Assembly (NCBI GenBank): GCA_023974075.1
Contig: CM043800.1
Coordinates: forward strand, 40,740,208 to 40,804,207
Length of the DNA: 64,000 nucleotides
From: Chaenocephalus aceratus
Taxonomy: Eukaryota > Chordata > Actinopteri > Perciformes > Channichthyidae
Direction of reading: 5' to 3'
Made by a program: the position numbers and the translations under genes. Shown here in pieces: positions 19,821 through 30,400 of the stretch. Numbering within the stretch: the first letter of the stretch is position 1; every line of letters begins with the position of its first letter. Under the pieces are notes generated by a model. That model saw only the letters and a program-made list of their open reading frames with translations, did not search any database and had not been told where the DNA came from.

Positions 19821-20128
19821 AGTCAGACATCGATGGACATTATACTGGTGAAAAAGACTCTCACCTTTACAGAGGACTCCGCCTCCCACTCAACATAACA
19901 AGTCACACCCTACTCACCAGATCATTTAAAACTAAGGACCCCTCAAAGAAAAACATTGTGTATTCTACCTATTTAAAAAGAGCGTCAGGGTTGTCTTACG
20001 AAAATGTGTTATCTCTGTATCAAGACGATGTGTTTAAAAATGAATTTTGTGAAAAATACCAACTGTGTGAGAGACGTCATAAAGACACTCATTTTAACCA
20101 CAGTGTGTGTTCTCTACAAATGTTTTAA
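19807..20128 (+). pseudogene. Second open frame of the ITR element (no ATG)
   Basis: An open frame without a start codon runs about 107 codons to TAA at 20126. It overlaps module 2 and includes KNIVYSTYLKRASGLSYENV and CEKYQLCERRHKDTHFNHSV. It lies in another frame just after a T6 run where the first frame ends. Not recognised; may be the remnant of a second gene. Confidence 0.35.
19868..19946 (+). promoter_or_regulatory. Promoter-like module 2 (TATA-type)
   Basis: GACTCCGCCTCCCACTCAAC, an ACCCTACTCACCAGATCA block and the TATA-like CATTTAAAACTAAGGACCCC repeat module 1 with about 80% identity by eye. Confidence 0.5.
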
Positions 20129-20307
20129 GATTGTTACAAAATGTAAAAATTAAAAATAAAAGGTATGGAGACTAAATTAATTCAGGTGACTCTGTCTTTA
20201 TTAGGAAAACAAAAATATAATACAAATGGTTTAGGGGGTAAATGTAACCATCTTGGACTTAATAGTCTAACAAAATACTTTATCTGAATACATTTGTTCT
20301 TTTTAAG

Positions 20308-20432
20308 CTGCACTTTTTGAAATTATTTATTTATTATTTCAGTGGAACAATCCAATTTTTGTTAACATCAACGCTTTCTTCTCTTTTTTCTTGTGTTACT
20401 AAGATACTTTAAGACACACTTTGGCGTATGCA
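20308..20432 (-). repeat. Right inverted terminal repeat of the unrecognised element
   Basis: CTGCACTTTTTGAAATTATT through CTTTGGCGTATGCA is the inverted partner of 18295-18418. Confidence 0.75.
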
Positions 20433-20841
20433 ACACTTGTTCAGCATTTCTACAACGTCCTGCAGTGAGCTTTTATTCTATAAAACGTTTTTAAAATCTA
20501 CTTTATAGCTTGTAGTAACTCACGGGAGGCTTCTTTTATTTTATTTGTATTCATAATAATTTTTATTGTTTGTCAGAATGTATTATGGTGCATTAGTTAC
20601 GAATTTTTGTTCTCAAAAAACAGTGCATTGTGTGTAATACAACTGTGATTTTTATTAAATTAGTTAGTTTTTAAGGAAGGCCAGAGCTTCAGCTGTGTCC
20701 AATAGATTGTTCCCTTTAGTTAACGTTATTTAAAAGAACATTATATTCCGATTTGATCATGTCCCCTTTATTGTATTACGGAGAGCAATGTGAGCGTCCA
20801 TTCCCATTGGACAACGGAGGTTTTTACACCCGGAAGTAAGT

Positions 20842-21045
20842 ATACTCTTTACTGTCGATTGATTTTACAGTCCTATCTGCACTACTCATCAACTCAAAAA
20901 CACCAGATTATCCTTGTTGATTACACAACATTGATTGGTTTGAATTGTGTACAATGCTTTTGTAATTTTCCCCTTCGATTCGGAGAAACAAACATTTGTT
21001 CAGTTTAGGATGGCCGAAGACACTACACTACCCAGAATCCTCAGC
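20842..21045 (+). repeat. Left arm of a ~204-bp inverted repeat
   Basis: ACTCTTTACTGTCGATTGAT through CACTACACTACCCAGAATCC is repeated in inverted orientation at 22225-22428 with only a handful of differences. Confidence 0.92.
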
Positions 21046-21439
21046 TATCGTTTGGGACTACACCATGTGCTTTGCTTGACAATGTTGAAGTTTACGCTGA
21101 GCAACAAACAGCATTTTGAAATGGAATGAAACCCATCGACGGCACACTATTCAAAACAGGAATCGAACGTCTCCCACCCCCCCCCCTTAGGTCACAGGCT
21201 CCTCCAACAGTGCAACACAATAAAACAGATAAACAGAAAAAATAGTGCAAGTCAATACAAAAAGAAAAATAGTAAAAAGTGAAATAGTGCAATAAGAGTC
21301 TTAAGTGATTGGAATATATGATATATTAGACAAATCATTTCTAAGTAGCAGCCAGATGAATGTTATGGATGTTATTTCAAAGTTCAGGTGTTTAATAGTC
21401 TTATGGCCTGTGAGATGAAACTGTCCCTGAGTCTGGTGG

Positions 21440-22060
21440 TTTTGGTCCGGATGTAAGATAAGATAAGATAAGATGGTACTTTATTGATCCCAATTTGGGA
21501 CATTGTTTTTGTTGCAGCAGCATAAAAGACAAGGCATTTTACAATAAAACAAAACCACAAATAAACAAGAATAGAAAGAAAAGAAAATAGAAAATATACG
21601 TGTTGAAATAGAAAATATACATGTAGATATTCTATATGCAAATATACATATTCAAAAATATATGACAATGGAATATGGAATATCAAATATTGAACAGATT
21701 ATAATATGTGTACAATGTACAGCGAGGTTGTATTAGAGAAACTATGGAGCAGAGAGTTCTCTTCCAGCCAGAGGTGATTTATTGTACAGAGTTATTGCAG
21801 TGGGCAGGAATGTGTTCCTGTATCGGTCCTTGTGACAGCGGAGCTGCAGCAGTCTGTTGGAGAAGGAGCTCCGTTGACTGTCCAGCTGCAGGTGGAGAGG
21901 ATGGGTGGGTTATCCATCATGGACAACAGCCTGTTCAGTGTCCTCCTCTCCACCACAGCTTCAAAGGGGTCCAGCTTGATGCCGATGACAGACCCAGCTT
22001 TCCTGATCAGTTTATTGATCCTGCTGGTGTCACCGGCTCTGATGCTGCGAATAGTAAGTA
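21440..22060 (-). mobile_element. 5'-truncated LINE: ORF2 C-terminus and 3' tail
   Basis: On the minus strand 22056-21720 encodes INKLIRKAGSVIGIKLDP, VERRTLNRLLSMMDNPSHPL and KDRYRNTFLPTAITLYN, the C-terminal end of a CR1/Rex-like LINE ORF2. The 3' end reads GGGATCAATAAAGTACC followed by TCTTA repeats (21452-21490). Clade not firmly assigned. Confidence 0.75.
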
Positions 22061-22224
22061 ATATTTAATGCAGCCAAACCATTTATTACAATGCATTTAT
22101 GTGATGACTTTCAAAGAGTAAAGCAAGCACTGCTGAATAAAGTATGATTTATCTTTTACGAAACGTTTTTTTTTCATATGGAATGCAGTCAACCAATCAC
22201 AGAGCTTGAGGCAACGCAGACAAT

Positions 22225-22428
22225 ACCTGAGGATTCTGGGTAGTGTAGTGTCTTTGGCCATCCTAAACTGAACAAATATTTTTTTCTCCGAATCGAAGGG
22301 GAAAATTACAAAAGCATTGTACACAATTTAAACCAATCAATGTTGTGTAATCAACAAGGATAATCTGGTGTTTTTGAGTTGATGAGTAATGCAGATATCA
22401 CTGTAAAATCAATCGACAGTAAAGAGTA
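22225..22428 (-). repeat. Right arm of a ~204-bp inverted repeat
   Basis: Reverse complement of 20842-21045. The ~1.2-kb loop holds a LINE 3' end. The arms probably belong to one foldback element or two oppositely inserted copies. Confidence 0.92.
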
Positions 22429-22465
22429 TTCTTACGTTGTGGTTGTTTTTTTTCGGATTGTAGTT

Positions 22466-23235
22466 ATCAATCAATCAATGTTTATTTATATAGCCCAATA
22501 TCACAAATGTTACATTTGTCTCAGTGGTCTTCACAGTGTGTACAGAATATCAGTATGACAATACGACACCCTCTGTCCTTAGACCCTCTGTCCTTAGACC
22601 CTCACATCGTACAAGGAAACACTTCCGAAGAAAACCCACAGTTTAAAGGGAACATGGGAGAAACCTCAGGGAGAGCAACAGAGGAGGGATCCCTCTCCCA
22701 GGACGGACAGACGTGCAATAGATGCCGTGTGTAAATTGAAAAGATAATACATTTGCAACATAGGAAGTCCAAATGATTGGAAATGCATGTGTGTATAATA
22801 GGAAGATGAATCCACGAGGATATCCATCCAGGACCGATGATCCAGGACCAAAGCCACGACTCAAGATCCAGGACACAGGACCGCAGGATCATCCATGGCT
22901 CCGGATCCCGGCGTATATAGACACCAAAAAGAAAGACATTTGGGGAAGCTGGGTTAATGGGAACATGAGATCAGCTGAAGCGACTTGACTGACTTCTTGG
23001 TACACCCTGATAATAAGGAGTTACAATAATCCAGCCTAGAAGTAACAAATGCATGGACTAGTTTCTCTGCATCGTTTTGAGGCAAGATATGCCTGATTTT
23101 TGCAATGTTACGTAGATGGAAGTAGGCGGTCCTTGAAATTGATTTTATGTGGGCGTTAAAGGATAAATCCTGATCAAATATAACACCAAGATTCCTTACA
23201 GTCTCACTGGAGGCCAAATTAATGCCATCCATAGT
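22466..23235 (-). mobile_element. L2-like LINE fragment (internally deleted)
   Basis: Minus-strand 23232-22985 encodes SSETVRNLGVIFDQDLSFNA, FHLRNIAKIRHILP and KLVHAFVTSRLDYCNSLLSG, typical of fish L2 reverse transcriptase. The usual domain after SLQLI is missing; instead the 3' region follows and ends in TATAAATAAACATTGATTGA (22466-22490). Confidence 0.8.
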
Positions 23236-23639
23236 TATAATTTAAATAAATAAATAAAAACACTTTGTTTTGTTTCGATAATTCTCCTTTGCTGTGTGTT
23301 GCTGCCGGCCCGTCTCTCCCCCATTCTCATTGAGTATTTTACAAAGAGTGAAACAGCGCCCCTCTAGATGTTATGGTGAAACAGTAGATTGCACTCACTG
23401 TTGCGAGATGAGGCCAGCCGAATCTGGCTTCCCTTGGTGAAAAAAAATGGAGGGATTGCCAATCAGATGAGGCTCACGTGATGCCCCTGCCAACCTGTGA
23501 TTGGTCAGGGCCATGCCGAGGGAAGCCAGAGGCGGCTGGCTTCCCTTGCCTCACAATCCAATCAAATCGCATCAACAATGCGTGTTGCAGTGACGCGTCC
23601 TAAAACCCGGAAGTAAGCTGCGCTCGGTTTCCCTCATGT

Positions 23640-23973
23640 TTCCCTCGACAAAAAAGCAATGGGATTTCTCCATAGGATTTAGGAAAATAGCTCGAAATAA
23701 GGTCAGTGGAAAACGAACCTGTTAGATAAATGCAAGTTTTGATCAGGTGGGAGGTGACGCTCAGCCAATCAAAAAAGAGAAAGGTAGCGAAAACAGAGCA
23801 TTTAATGACATTTTCTCTTACTGGACCTCTTTGAAATACAATTGAATACCCCTGCATTATAGCAACAACAACATTAATAATAATAATAATAATCCCAATA
23901 ATAATTGGGGGGGCGCGGCTGTGATTATGTTCTCTGAGGGGAGGCTCACCTTCCCACACTTTGGGAACCCCTG
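23640..23973. mobile_element. hAT remnant abutting the lectin duplication
   Basis: The right end TTTGGGAACCCCTG is a typical fish hAT terminus. The left end was not resolved. Homology of the inverted lectin duplication begins at the next base. Confidence 0.5.
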
Positions 23974-24525
23974 TTATAGACTACAGTATAATATTACTTG
24001 AATTCCTATTTTCCAATAACAAATAATATATGGTAGTTATTTGTTTATATATGGTGGGATTGTCCCTTTTATGTCCTTCATCCTGACGGCAAATTAAATC
24101 AAATCTTTTGAGAGTCATGGTGAAACAGAATAATAAAAAACAATCTGCATCAGGAGTCATACATGTTATTGATTTAACCTAAATCTTTGTTTTGTTTTTT
24201 TGTTGCAGAGGAGAACCTGGCCATTCAAGGAAAAGCCGCACAGTCATCAGTGTATGGGAATGACGATGCATATAAGGCCATTGATAGGAATCGCGCCTCC
24301 AAGTGGACTGAGGGTTCCTGCAGTCACACAGACAATGATTTGAACGCCTGGTGGAGGCTGGCTCTGCCCAAAACACACAAAGTGTTTTCTGTTAACATAA
24401 CCAACCGAGATGAAGTCCATGAACGACTCGATGGAGCCGAGATCCGCATTGGAGATTATCTTGTAAACAATGGTGCTGACAATCCCAGGTAACGTAGAGC
24501 CTGTGCTATTACAATACTGATATTA
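23974..24525 (+). repeat. Inverted duplicate of 2642-3200 (lectin exon and flanks)
   Basis: Intron, exon and downstream intron match the minus strand of about 2642-3200: for example GTCCTTCATCCTGACGGCAA here versus GTCCTTCATCCTGACAGCAA there, and the tract TATTACAATACTGATATTAA versus its counterpart at 2643-2665. Confidence 0.9.
24209..24488 (+). CDS. F-type lectin exon, first half-domain (inverted paralogue)
   Basis: A 280-base exon, the same length as 2681-2960, between acceptor TTGCAG and donor GTAACG. It encodes ENLAIQGKAAQSSVYGN, CSHTDNDLNAWWRL and NITNRDEVHERLDGAEIRIG. The sugar-site His is present (CSHTD), but the Arg loop is one residue shorter than the canonical RGDCCGER, has E in place of D, and lacks the Cys pair. 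It begins mid-codon. Only transposon sequence was recognised upstream of its intron (before 23974), so this may be an orphan duplicate rather than a working gene. Confidence 0.85.
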
Positions 24526-24983
24526 AAAAGTCACTAAATTGGTATTTTGTTGGAACACGTTTGAGGAACATTATTCAATTTTCTCTCAAGTTTACCTGGT
24601 GCTACATTTTGGATTAAAAATCCTTACATTGCCAAGAAATAGGATTGAAGCGGAATACCCTTCATGTATGAATGATTCCTGCGATGTGTTCTGATCTGAT
24701 CACAGGAATGGACAAATACCAAGGTCGCCAAATTAAAGGCCTGATCGAGGGTCGTCAATTGTGATTCTGTGACATGATTTGAAAACATTTATTTAAACAT
24801 TACTGAAATGTAAATATTGTTCATTATCAAGCCCTAATTAAAAGATCTGCAACCAACATTCTAACCAAGTAAAGCGTAGAAACCTAATGACGCTTTGAGT
24901 GCATGTTGAACTTAAAATGAAAAGCATATTACTTCAGTAAACCCTTCCTGAGGTTAACGTAGTGATTTCTGCTTCTTCTACAG

Positions 24984-25152
24984 GTTTGCTAATATCACCA
25001 GCATCCCGGCAGGTGAAACAGCTGAGTTCAAGGTTCCCAACGGGATGGACGGCCGCTATGTTTACATAGGTGTCCCTGGAAGAGAGGAGTACCTGACCCT
25101 CTGTGAGGTGGAGGTGTTTGGCTCTGCGCTGGACGGTTCCTGCAGTCACTAA
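24984..25152 (+). CDS. F-type lectin terminal exon, second half-domain
   Basis: Acceptor CTACAG, then 169 bases ending in TAA at 25150. It encodes FANITSIPAGETAEFKVPNG, DGRYVYIGVPGREEYLTLC and EVEVFGSALDGSCSH-stop. It joins in phase to 24488 to complete one F-type lectin domain. The last residues (GSCSH) echo the GSCSHTD motif of the preceding exon. Confidence 0.87.
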
Positions 25153-26692
25153 TTCAATGTAATGGATTTGCAAAGATGCTGTAATGTGTACACAAAGCAT
25201 CCAAAATGAAATGTGCATCTTAAATGTCATTGTTTGCATGACGTCAAGATTTACTGTTGGAGATTGCAACGAAAGTCTGCCTTGATTTTTGCTTTTACAC
25301 GGGACTTGTACACCTTCTGCGAATGTGCTTGTCTTATCTCATAAAAAAACAACTGATATTTTTTTTTCTATCAATCATTTAAGAACAGTGAAAGCAATGG
25401 TTCTGAAGGCAAGTTTTTTAATTTTTTAAAATACAGACAAAATAGACAAATATTATAAAAGACATCTGAAATCTTTCTTACCCAAAGTTAGATCAGAAGA
25501 TCAGTCCCCATCATGTCTGTAAGAGTGGTATCTTGATAACTGAAGGGCCACAGACAATATTCAAGTTCAAACAACTAATGTGTGTCTGGAGGCCCAAACA
25601 AAGACCAGTTTCCTCTGTATGCCTGAGCCGTTTATGTGTTTTTCAGCCTGCAATTTAATTAATGTTTTTTTTTTGCAGTGGAATTTAGCTGTCAGTTGGC
25701 TTTCAGCTAGCGGTCAGCTGTCTATCCCATAGCTGGGAGAGGGATACCTAAGTGAGGGCATTAGTAAATCTCAGGAAGAAAGCTATAAAACCTATTTCAT
25801 TAAATATTGAATGGTCATTAATGTGCCACGAAGAAGGAACCAACGACTGCTACCATTTACATGAAATCTACTGCTATAAAAAGGTTGAGGTGACTTTTAC
25901 AAAACCTACTAACTGATAGCTTTTGATCACTAACCGTTACAGTTAGAGAGAACGTTTTTAAGGCCATACAGTTGTATTTTACAACAAGTTTGGGTATTTA
26001 CAAAAAAGTCCTGACAGGGCACAGTTAAGGCAGTCTACTTGTTTTGCCATAAAAAACACAACTCTTTCTGTCATTTTATAACTGGATGAGGAATGAAAGC
26101 TTGCCTGCTGAAAGCTGAATGATCTGCAGTAGATATTGTATTTAAAAGCTTCCAAACAACATCATTTTCCAAAGACTTAAAACACTGCTGGCCTCTAAAG
26201 AAACATTTCAACAACTTTTGCATACAAATACTTACACACAAATACATTATAAAAATAGCGTATACAGAAGAATCTTTCCGCAGATCAACACTGCAGAACA
26301 ATAGAAGAAGTCAGATTGTGTCAAGATGCAAAGGGTATTGCTTCACAGTATGTGGACATCAATGATTGGGCCTGCCAGACAAAATGTACTTAAGCCAAAG
26401 TCAAAGAAAATAAATTCCTAACATTAAGAAATAATACTGATGGATGAACAGCATGTCTTTGAAAACACTGTTTCCGAAAGTAAAGATTCTATATGACAGA
26501 ACCAAGGGAACAATAAAAAGCTAGGAAACCTTTTGGCGTAATGGAAACATTGCTGTAGGAAAACAATGCAGCAGTAAAGATGGTTGGCAACAGTCCACAG
26601 ATACTGAGAAGTCAGGGCGAAATGTCCAACCGCTCAGTGAATCAGAGCACCGCAAAGAGGGGGGACCGCTGGGCTTCGAGTACAAAGCAGCA
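25153..26692. other. Intergenic region between tail-to-tail lectin and dpy19l1
   Basis: It contains the lectin 3' region, a dispersed repeat at 25555-25690 (see 17146) and otherwise AT-rich unique sequence. Presumed dpy19l1 3'UTR lies at the right end; I could not fix a poly(A) signal. Confidence 0.5.
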
Positions 26693-27203
26693 ATTAGGCG
26701 CGTTCACATCGCAGTACTTTTCCCACTTTAGTTCCGATATAGTTCCGAAATGTCGCGTTCACACCAAAAAGAGCCGGAACTAAAATTAGTTCATCAGAAC
26801 CTATTCACCCCCTTTTCCGTCACTGCTGGAGAGCAGGGACTTTCGTGGGGGAAAAAGGTTCCTATGTCTGATTGGCTGGGCGGATTGCAAACCACGCCGT
26901 AAAAACTCCCAAAAAGTGTTGTGAAGCCGCCATTTTATAATCCTCGCATTAGCATTACTAGCATTAGCATTAGCCCAGCGCAGAAATGCAGAGAGACTAA
27001 CTAATGGCAACACAAAAGAAAACATGGGAGCGGTGGAGATGAGGAGGAGGTGTCGGCGTTCTGGCGATTTACTTTAAGCCTTCCGAGTAAATCGCCTACT
27101 GAAGCCAGTCCCCGTACTTAGTTCATGAGAACTAAAGAGTTCTCATGAACTAAGTTCTCACGAACCTTTGTGGGAAAAGTACTGCGGTGTGAATGCGCCT
27201 AAT
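26693..27203. mobile_element. MITE in the dpy19l1 3'UTR
   Basis: The ends are TAGGCGCGTTCACATCGCAG and its near-complement CTGCGGTGTGAATGCGCCTA, with AGTACTTTTCCCAC/GTGGGAAAAGTACT inside. The flanks permit a 2-bp duplication (AT). Length about 510 bp. It lies 63 bases past the stop codon on the gene's 3' side. Confidence 0.85.
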
Positions 27204-27266
27204 GGCAGTGACTGATCAAAACCAAGTGAAAGATCAACAGGTGCTGAACTAGTCCTTCTCACGGTG

Positions 27267-27429
27267 TTATCTGAGATCTTTGGAGACTTTGAGAACTTTG
27301 TAGATGTCGTTGGAGAAGACTGTGGTGAAGTGGGGTCGTGAGCTTCTGGACATGTGGGTGCAAAGGGGAACTTTACCAACGTTTTGGGAATCCTCAATGT
27401 CCCAGATCTCTGGCATGCTGCACCCGGGC
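27267..27429 (-). CDS. dpy19l1: dpy19l1 terminal coding exon with stop
   Basis: Acceptor GCTCAG. It encodes [18 protein letters not shown], then [18 protein letters not shown] and ends SKDLR-stop. A donor-like GTAAAG at 27376-27371 is read through, because the frame continues into the conserved PHFTTVF segment. A MITE begins about 63 bases downstream, inside the presumed 3'UTR. Confidence 0.92.
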
Positions 27430-30400
27430 CTGAGCGAAGAGAAAGGAAGACAAGGTTAATGAGAATTACACACTATTTGTCCTGCAATTCAAGTCAATTT
27501 AGATATTTTAAATGATTATATATCATATATATACATAACCATGTCCTAAAATGCACACATGAGTGGTCACCATCAAATACAGAACGCAGGGTGCCATGAT
27601 GTAACCATACAGAAACACTCTTTCCAGCACCAGTTAAAGAGGCCCTATTATGCTTGTAGGGGGTTCCCCTCTTCTGTTGTGTGATATAGGTTTTTGTGCC
27701 ACATTAGAGGAGATAGAACTATGAACCTGAACATTTGCATAATATTTCCTCTTTAGTGCAAAATAAAATAAAATCCAGAGTTTAACCCCAGATCAAATGC
27801 AATGTAAATACTGTTATATTATACTATATATTTTGTATTATTTTAAATATTTGTCGAGTTCTCTTCCTGTGTTTTTAATTCTTCTTTTATGCATCACGAC
27901 ACAAAGTCAGATTCCTCATATGTGTAAACCTACCTGGTAATACACGTGTTTCTGAAATATTATCTTCTGTGATTGTAATGTTTGTTGAGTGTCTGAACAC
28001 TTGCCTTAAATATGATCCCTTGTTGATGTTGCAGGAAAGATTCCAGAATGTATCTTGCAATACAGTGTTATCATATTATAAAATAAAATATGACAGAAAA
28101 CAGGTTGAAAAGTTCCCCCTCCTGTGAGAGGGCTCTGGAGGTACCTGGTTCTCCGGGTGCACCAGGAATCCTCCAGGACGAAGAAGTCCACCCCCAACGT
28201 CATCAGGTTCCCCTTCACTGTGTCTGCAGACATGCGGCTGTACATGGAGTACACCAGCTTGGTTCTCTCCCTGCGAGGAGCACAATAAAGCATTGATATG
28301 GTGCACACGTTGGAGAACAACTACATGCAAAGTAAAGCAGTACAGAGGTGTAAGTACATTGTGAAGTCACTTTGTTACCAGTTAAAGTGCTGCATTTAAA
28401 ATTGTTCTTCAGTAAAGGTGCAAAAGTAAAATGACAATTTAAGCGTAATGGCCCATTTCTGAATAATATATGGGCCATTCTACCAAATTGATGCAAAGTC
28501 AGGTTGGAACCCTGTCTACTTCTTTGCACTGAGCCAGTTGCTCAAACAGACAAGCCTGTTTACAGTTGTCGGCAAAATGCCGCTCCCGTCTTCATCTTCA
28601 GTCAAAGCACGAGACGTTCCCACTGTGGGTCAAAATAATGCGCTGTGATGTGCAGTCGACATGTTGGATGTGATCCGAATGATCTAACGCAGCCCCTCAT
28701 CCTCCACAATGTTAAACTGTAGCCACCCATTTAGCGATCGCTGTTAAAAGCTTGCTGCTCGTAGTAGTGTCCAGGCGTCTCCCCAACAAACTTTCAAGCG
28801 TGGTCTGCCACAAGCGAGCGGCAGGAGCGGGTCTGTCAGCATCAGCTGTGTGCTTGGCTTGCTGTTTAAAACACCTTTGTTTGTATCCATTAGGGGTGTT
28901 GAAAATAATCGTTTCTACGATGCATTGCGATGCGGACGATTCGGTATCGATGCAGTGACGGAAGATAATCGATTATAGCGTAGTAACGTTGCTTCCTGAT
29001 TTTCCGGCCGCGGCTTTACTATAACGTTTTTTTTTCTGTCACTTTAATATCAAATCGGTCGGTGACGCAGAGATCAGGGAACAGACGTGACAGCGGCACA
29101 GCGACACCAAACACGAAGCAGTCTGCTTTATCCACCATCACAAGAACACCAGTCCAGAACCCACAGCAGAAGGACCCGCTCTGAATCACTCCGTGTCGCT
29201 GCGGCTCAGAGACACAGGGATTTATGTTTTTCAAAAATAATCGCGTTACAATCATGTCAGGTTTTTGGTGGATTTAATTAAGTCTTGGATTGCAGAGTAT
29301 GAATGCCCTCTAGCAATTTGCAGACGATATATACGTGTGTAAAGTTTGTGAAGGCAGGAGGAAAGCTTCCGCGATCACCGTCTCCTCTCCGTTCCTCCAA
29401 GCCCCGCCCCCTCCCTGAAAATTATGAGTGACAGGCTGATAGTGACCCGATAGAAACTTTATTATTCACTTAATCACTGAGATATAATGAAGCTAACTTA
29501 GTCTCATACATTCATGGGATTTATGTAACAGTAAGACAGAGAATGTGCGTGTGCACCCACATGCAGTATTTTAGTTGTTATGCTGTTGTAAATACTCCTG
29601 TTGTCTGCTGTGTTCAGACTCAAGTCCTGTGTGTGATGCTGATGCCACATTCAGGACATTCAGTGTCCTTTCTTTAACAGAAGACCGTTGCTAGAAGCTG
29701 CAGCTAGACTGCAGAAACATTAGCTTTTTGTTTTTGAGGATGGAACAACTTCACACACAGATATAGGGAGGCTAGACCTATACAATTCATTTATTTTGGT
29801 TTATAAATTAATGTCAAGACATTTATGTTATTGATTTCTGAAGCACTTTCTAAATAATAAAAAGAGAGTTCATATGTATTTACTGCATGTTAGCATTGAT
29901 GAAAAATAAGCCATGTGCAGTAATATAGAAAATTGAGGATGCAACGCATTGGTATGAATCGTGAAGCACCGGGATATCGAATTGAATCGAATCGTTGACA
30001 GGATAATCGTAATCGAATCGTGAGACCAGTGAAGATGCACAGCCCTAGTAGCCCTATCTCTCGCTAGAATCTCCCACCATCCAACTAACAACAACAACAA
30101 CAATGTCAAGCCTTTGGGCTCTGAAACTACGGGGCGGGCCGAGGACAAATACACATGCGTTAATCGCACGTAAAAATAGTTTGTGGCGTTAAAAAAAAAA
30201 GATTATTATTATTAGTTATTAACGCGTTAAGTTGACAGCCCTACTATTTACTGCAGTTTGAAAGGGTGTTAAATGAAATTTGGTGATGATTAATGGTTTT
30301 TGTGTTAATGTAATAGCAGCTAAAACAGGGCCGTGAACACTATAGTAAGGGGGGGAAAACGAAGACAATAGGAGGGTTAAATCAGGGGTGTCCAAACTTT

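Larger units (their letters stand above)
18295..20432 (+). mobile_element. Unrecognised element bounded by ~125-bp inverted repeats
   Basis: The block 18295-18418 is repeated in inverted orientation at 20308-20432, sharing AAGTATCTTAGTAACACAAG and a TAATAAATAAATAATTTC core. Between them lie about four diverged copies of a ~177-bp unit (18440-19110), two copies of a promoter-like module (19122-19196, 19868-19946), and short reading frames with coding-like composition. I do not recognise the family. It may be an old endogenised DNA element or an undescribed DNA transposon. No clear target duplication was seen. Confidence 0.6.

Noticed and set aside
20947..22324. Two similar short proteins on opposite strands (both starting MYNAFVIFPFDSEK)
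   Set aside because: They are the two arms of an inverted repeat; no homology to any protein and each is under 80 codons.
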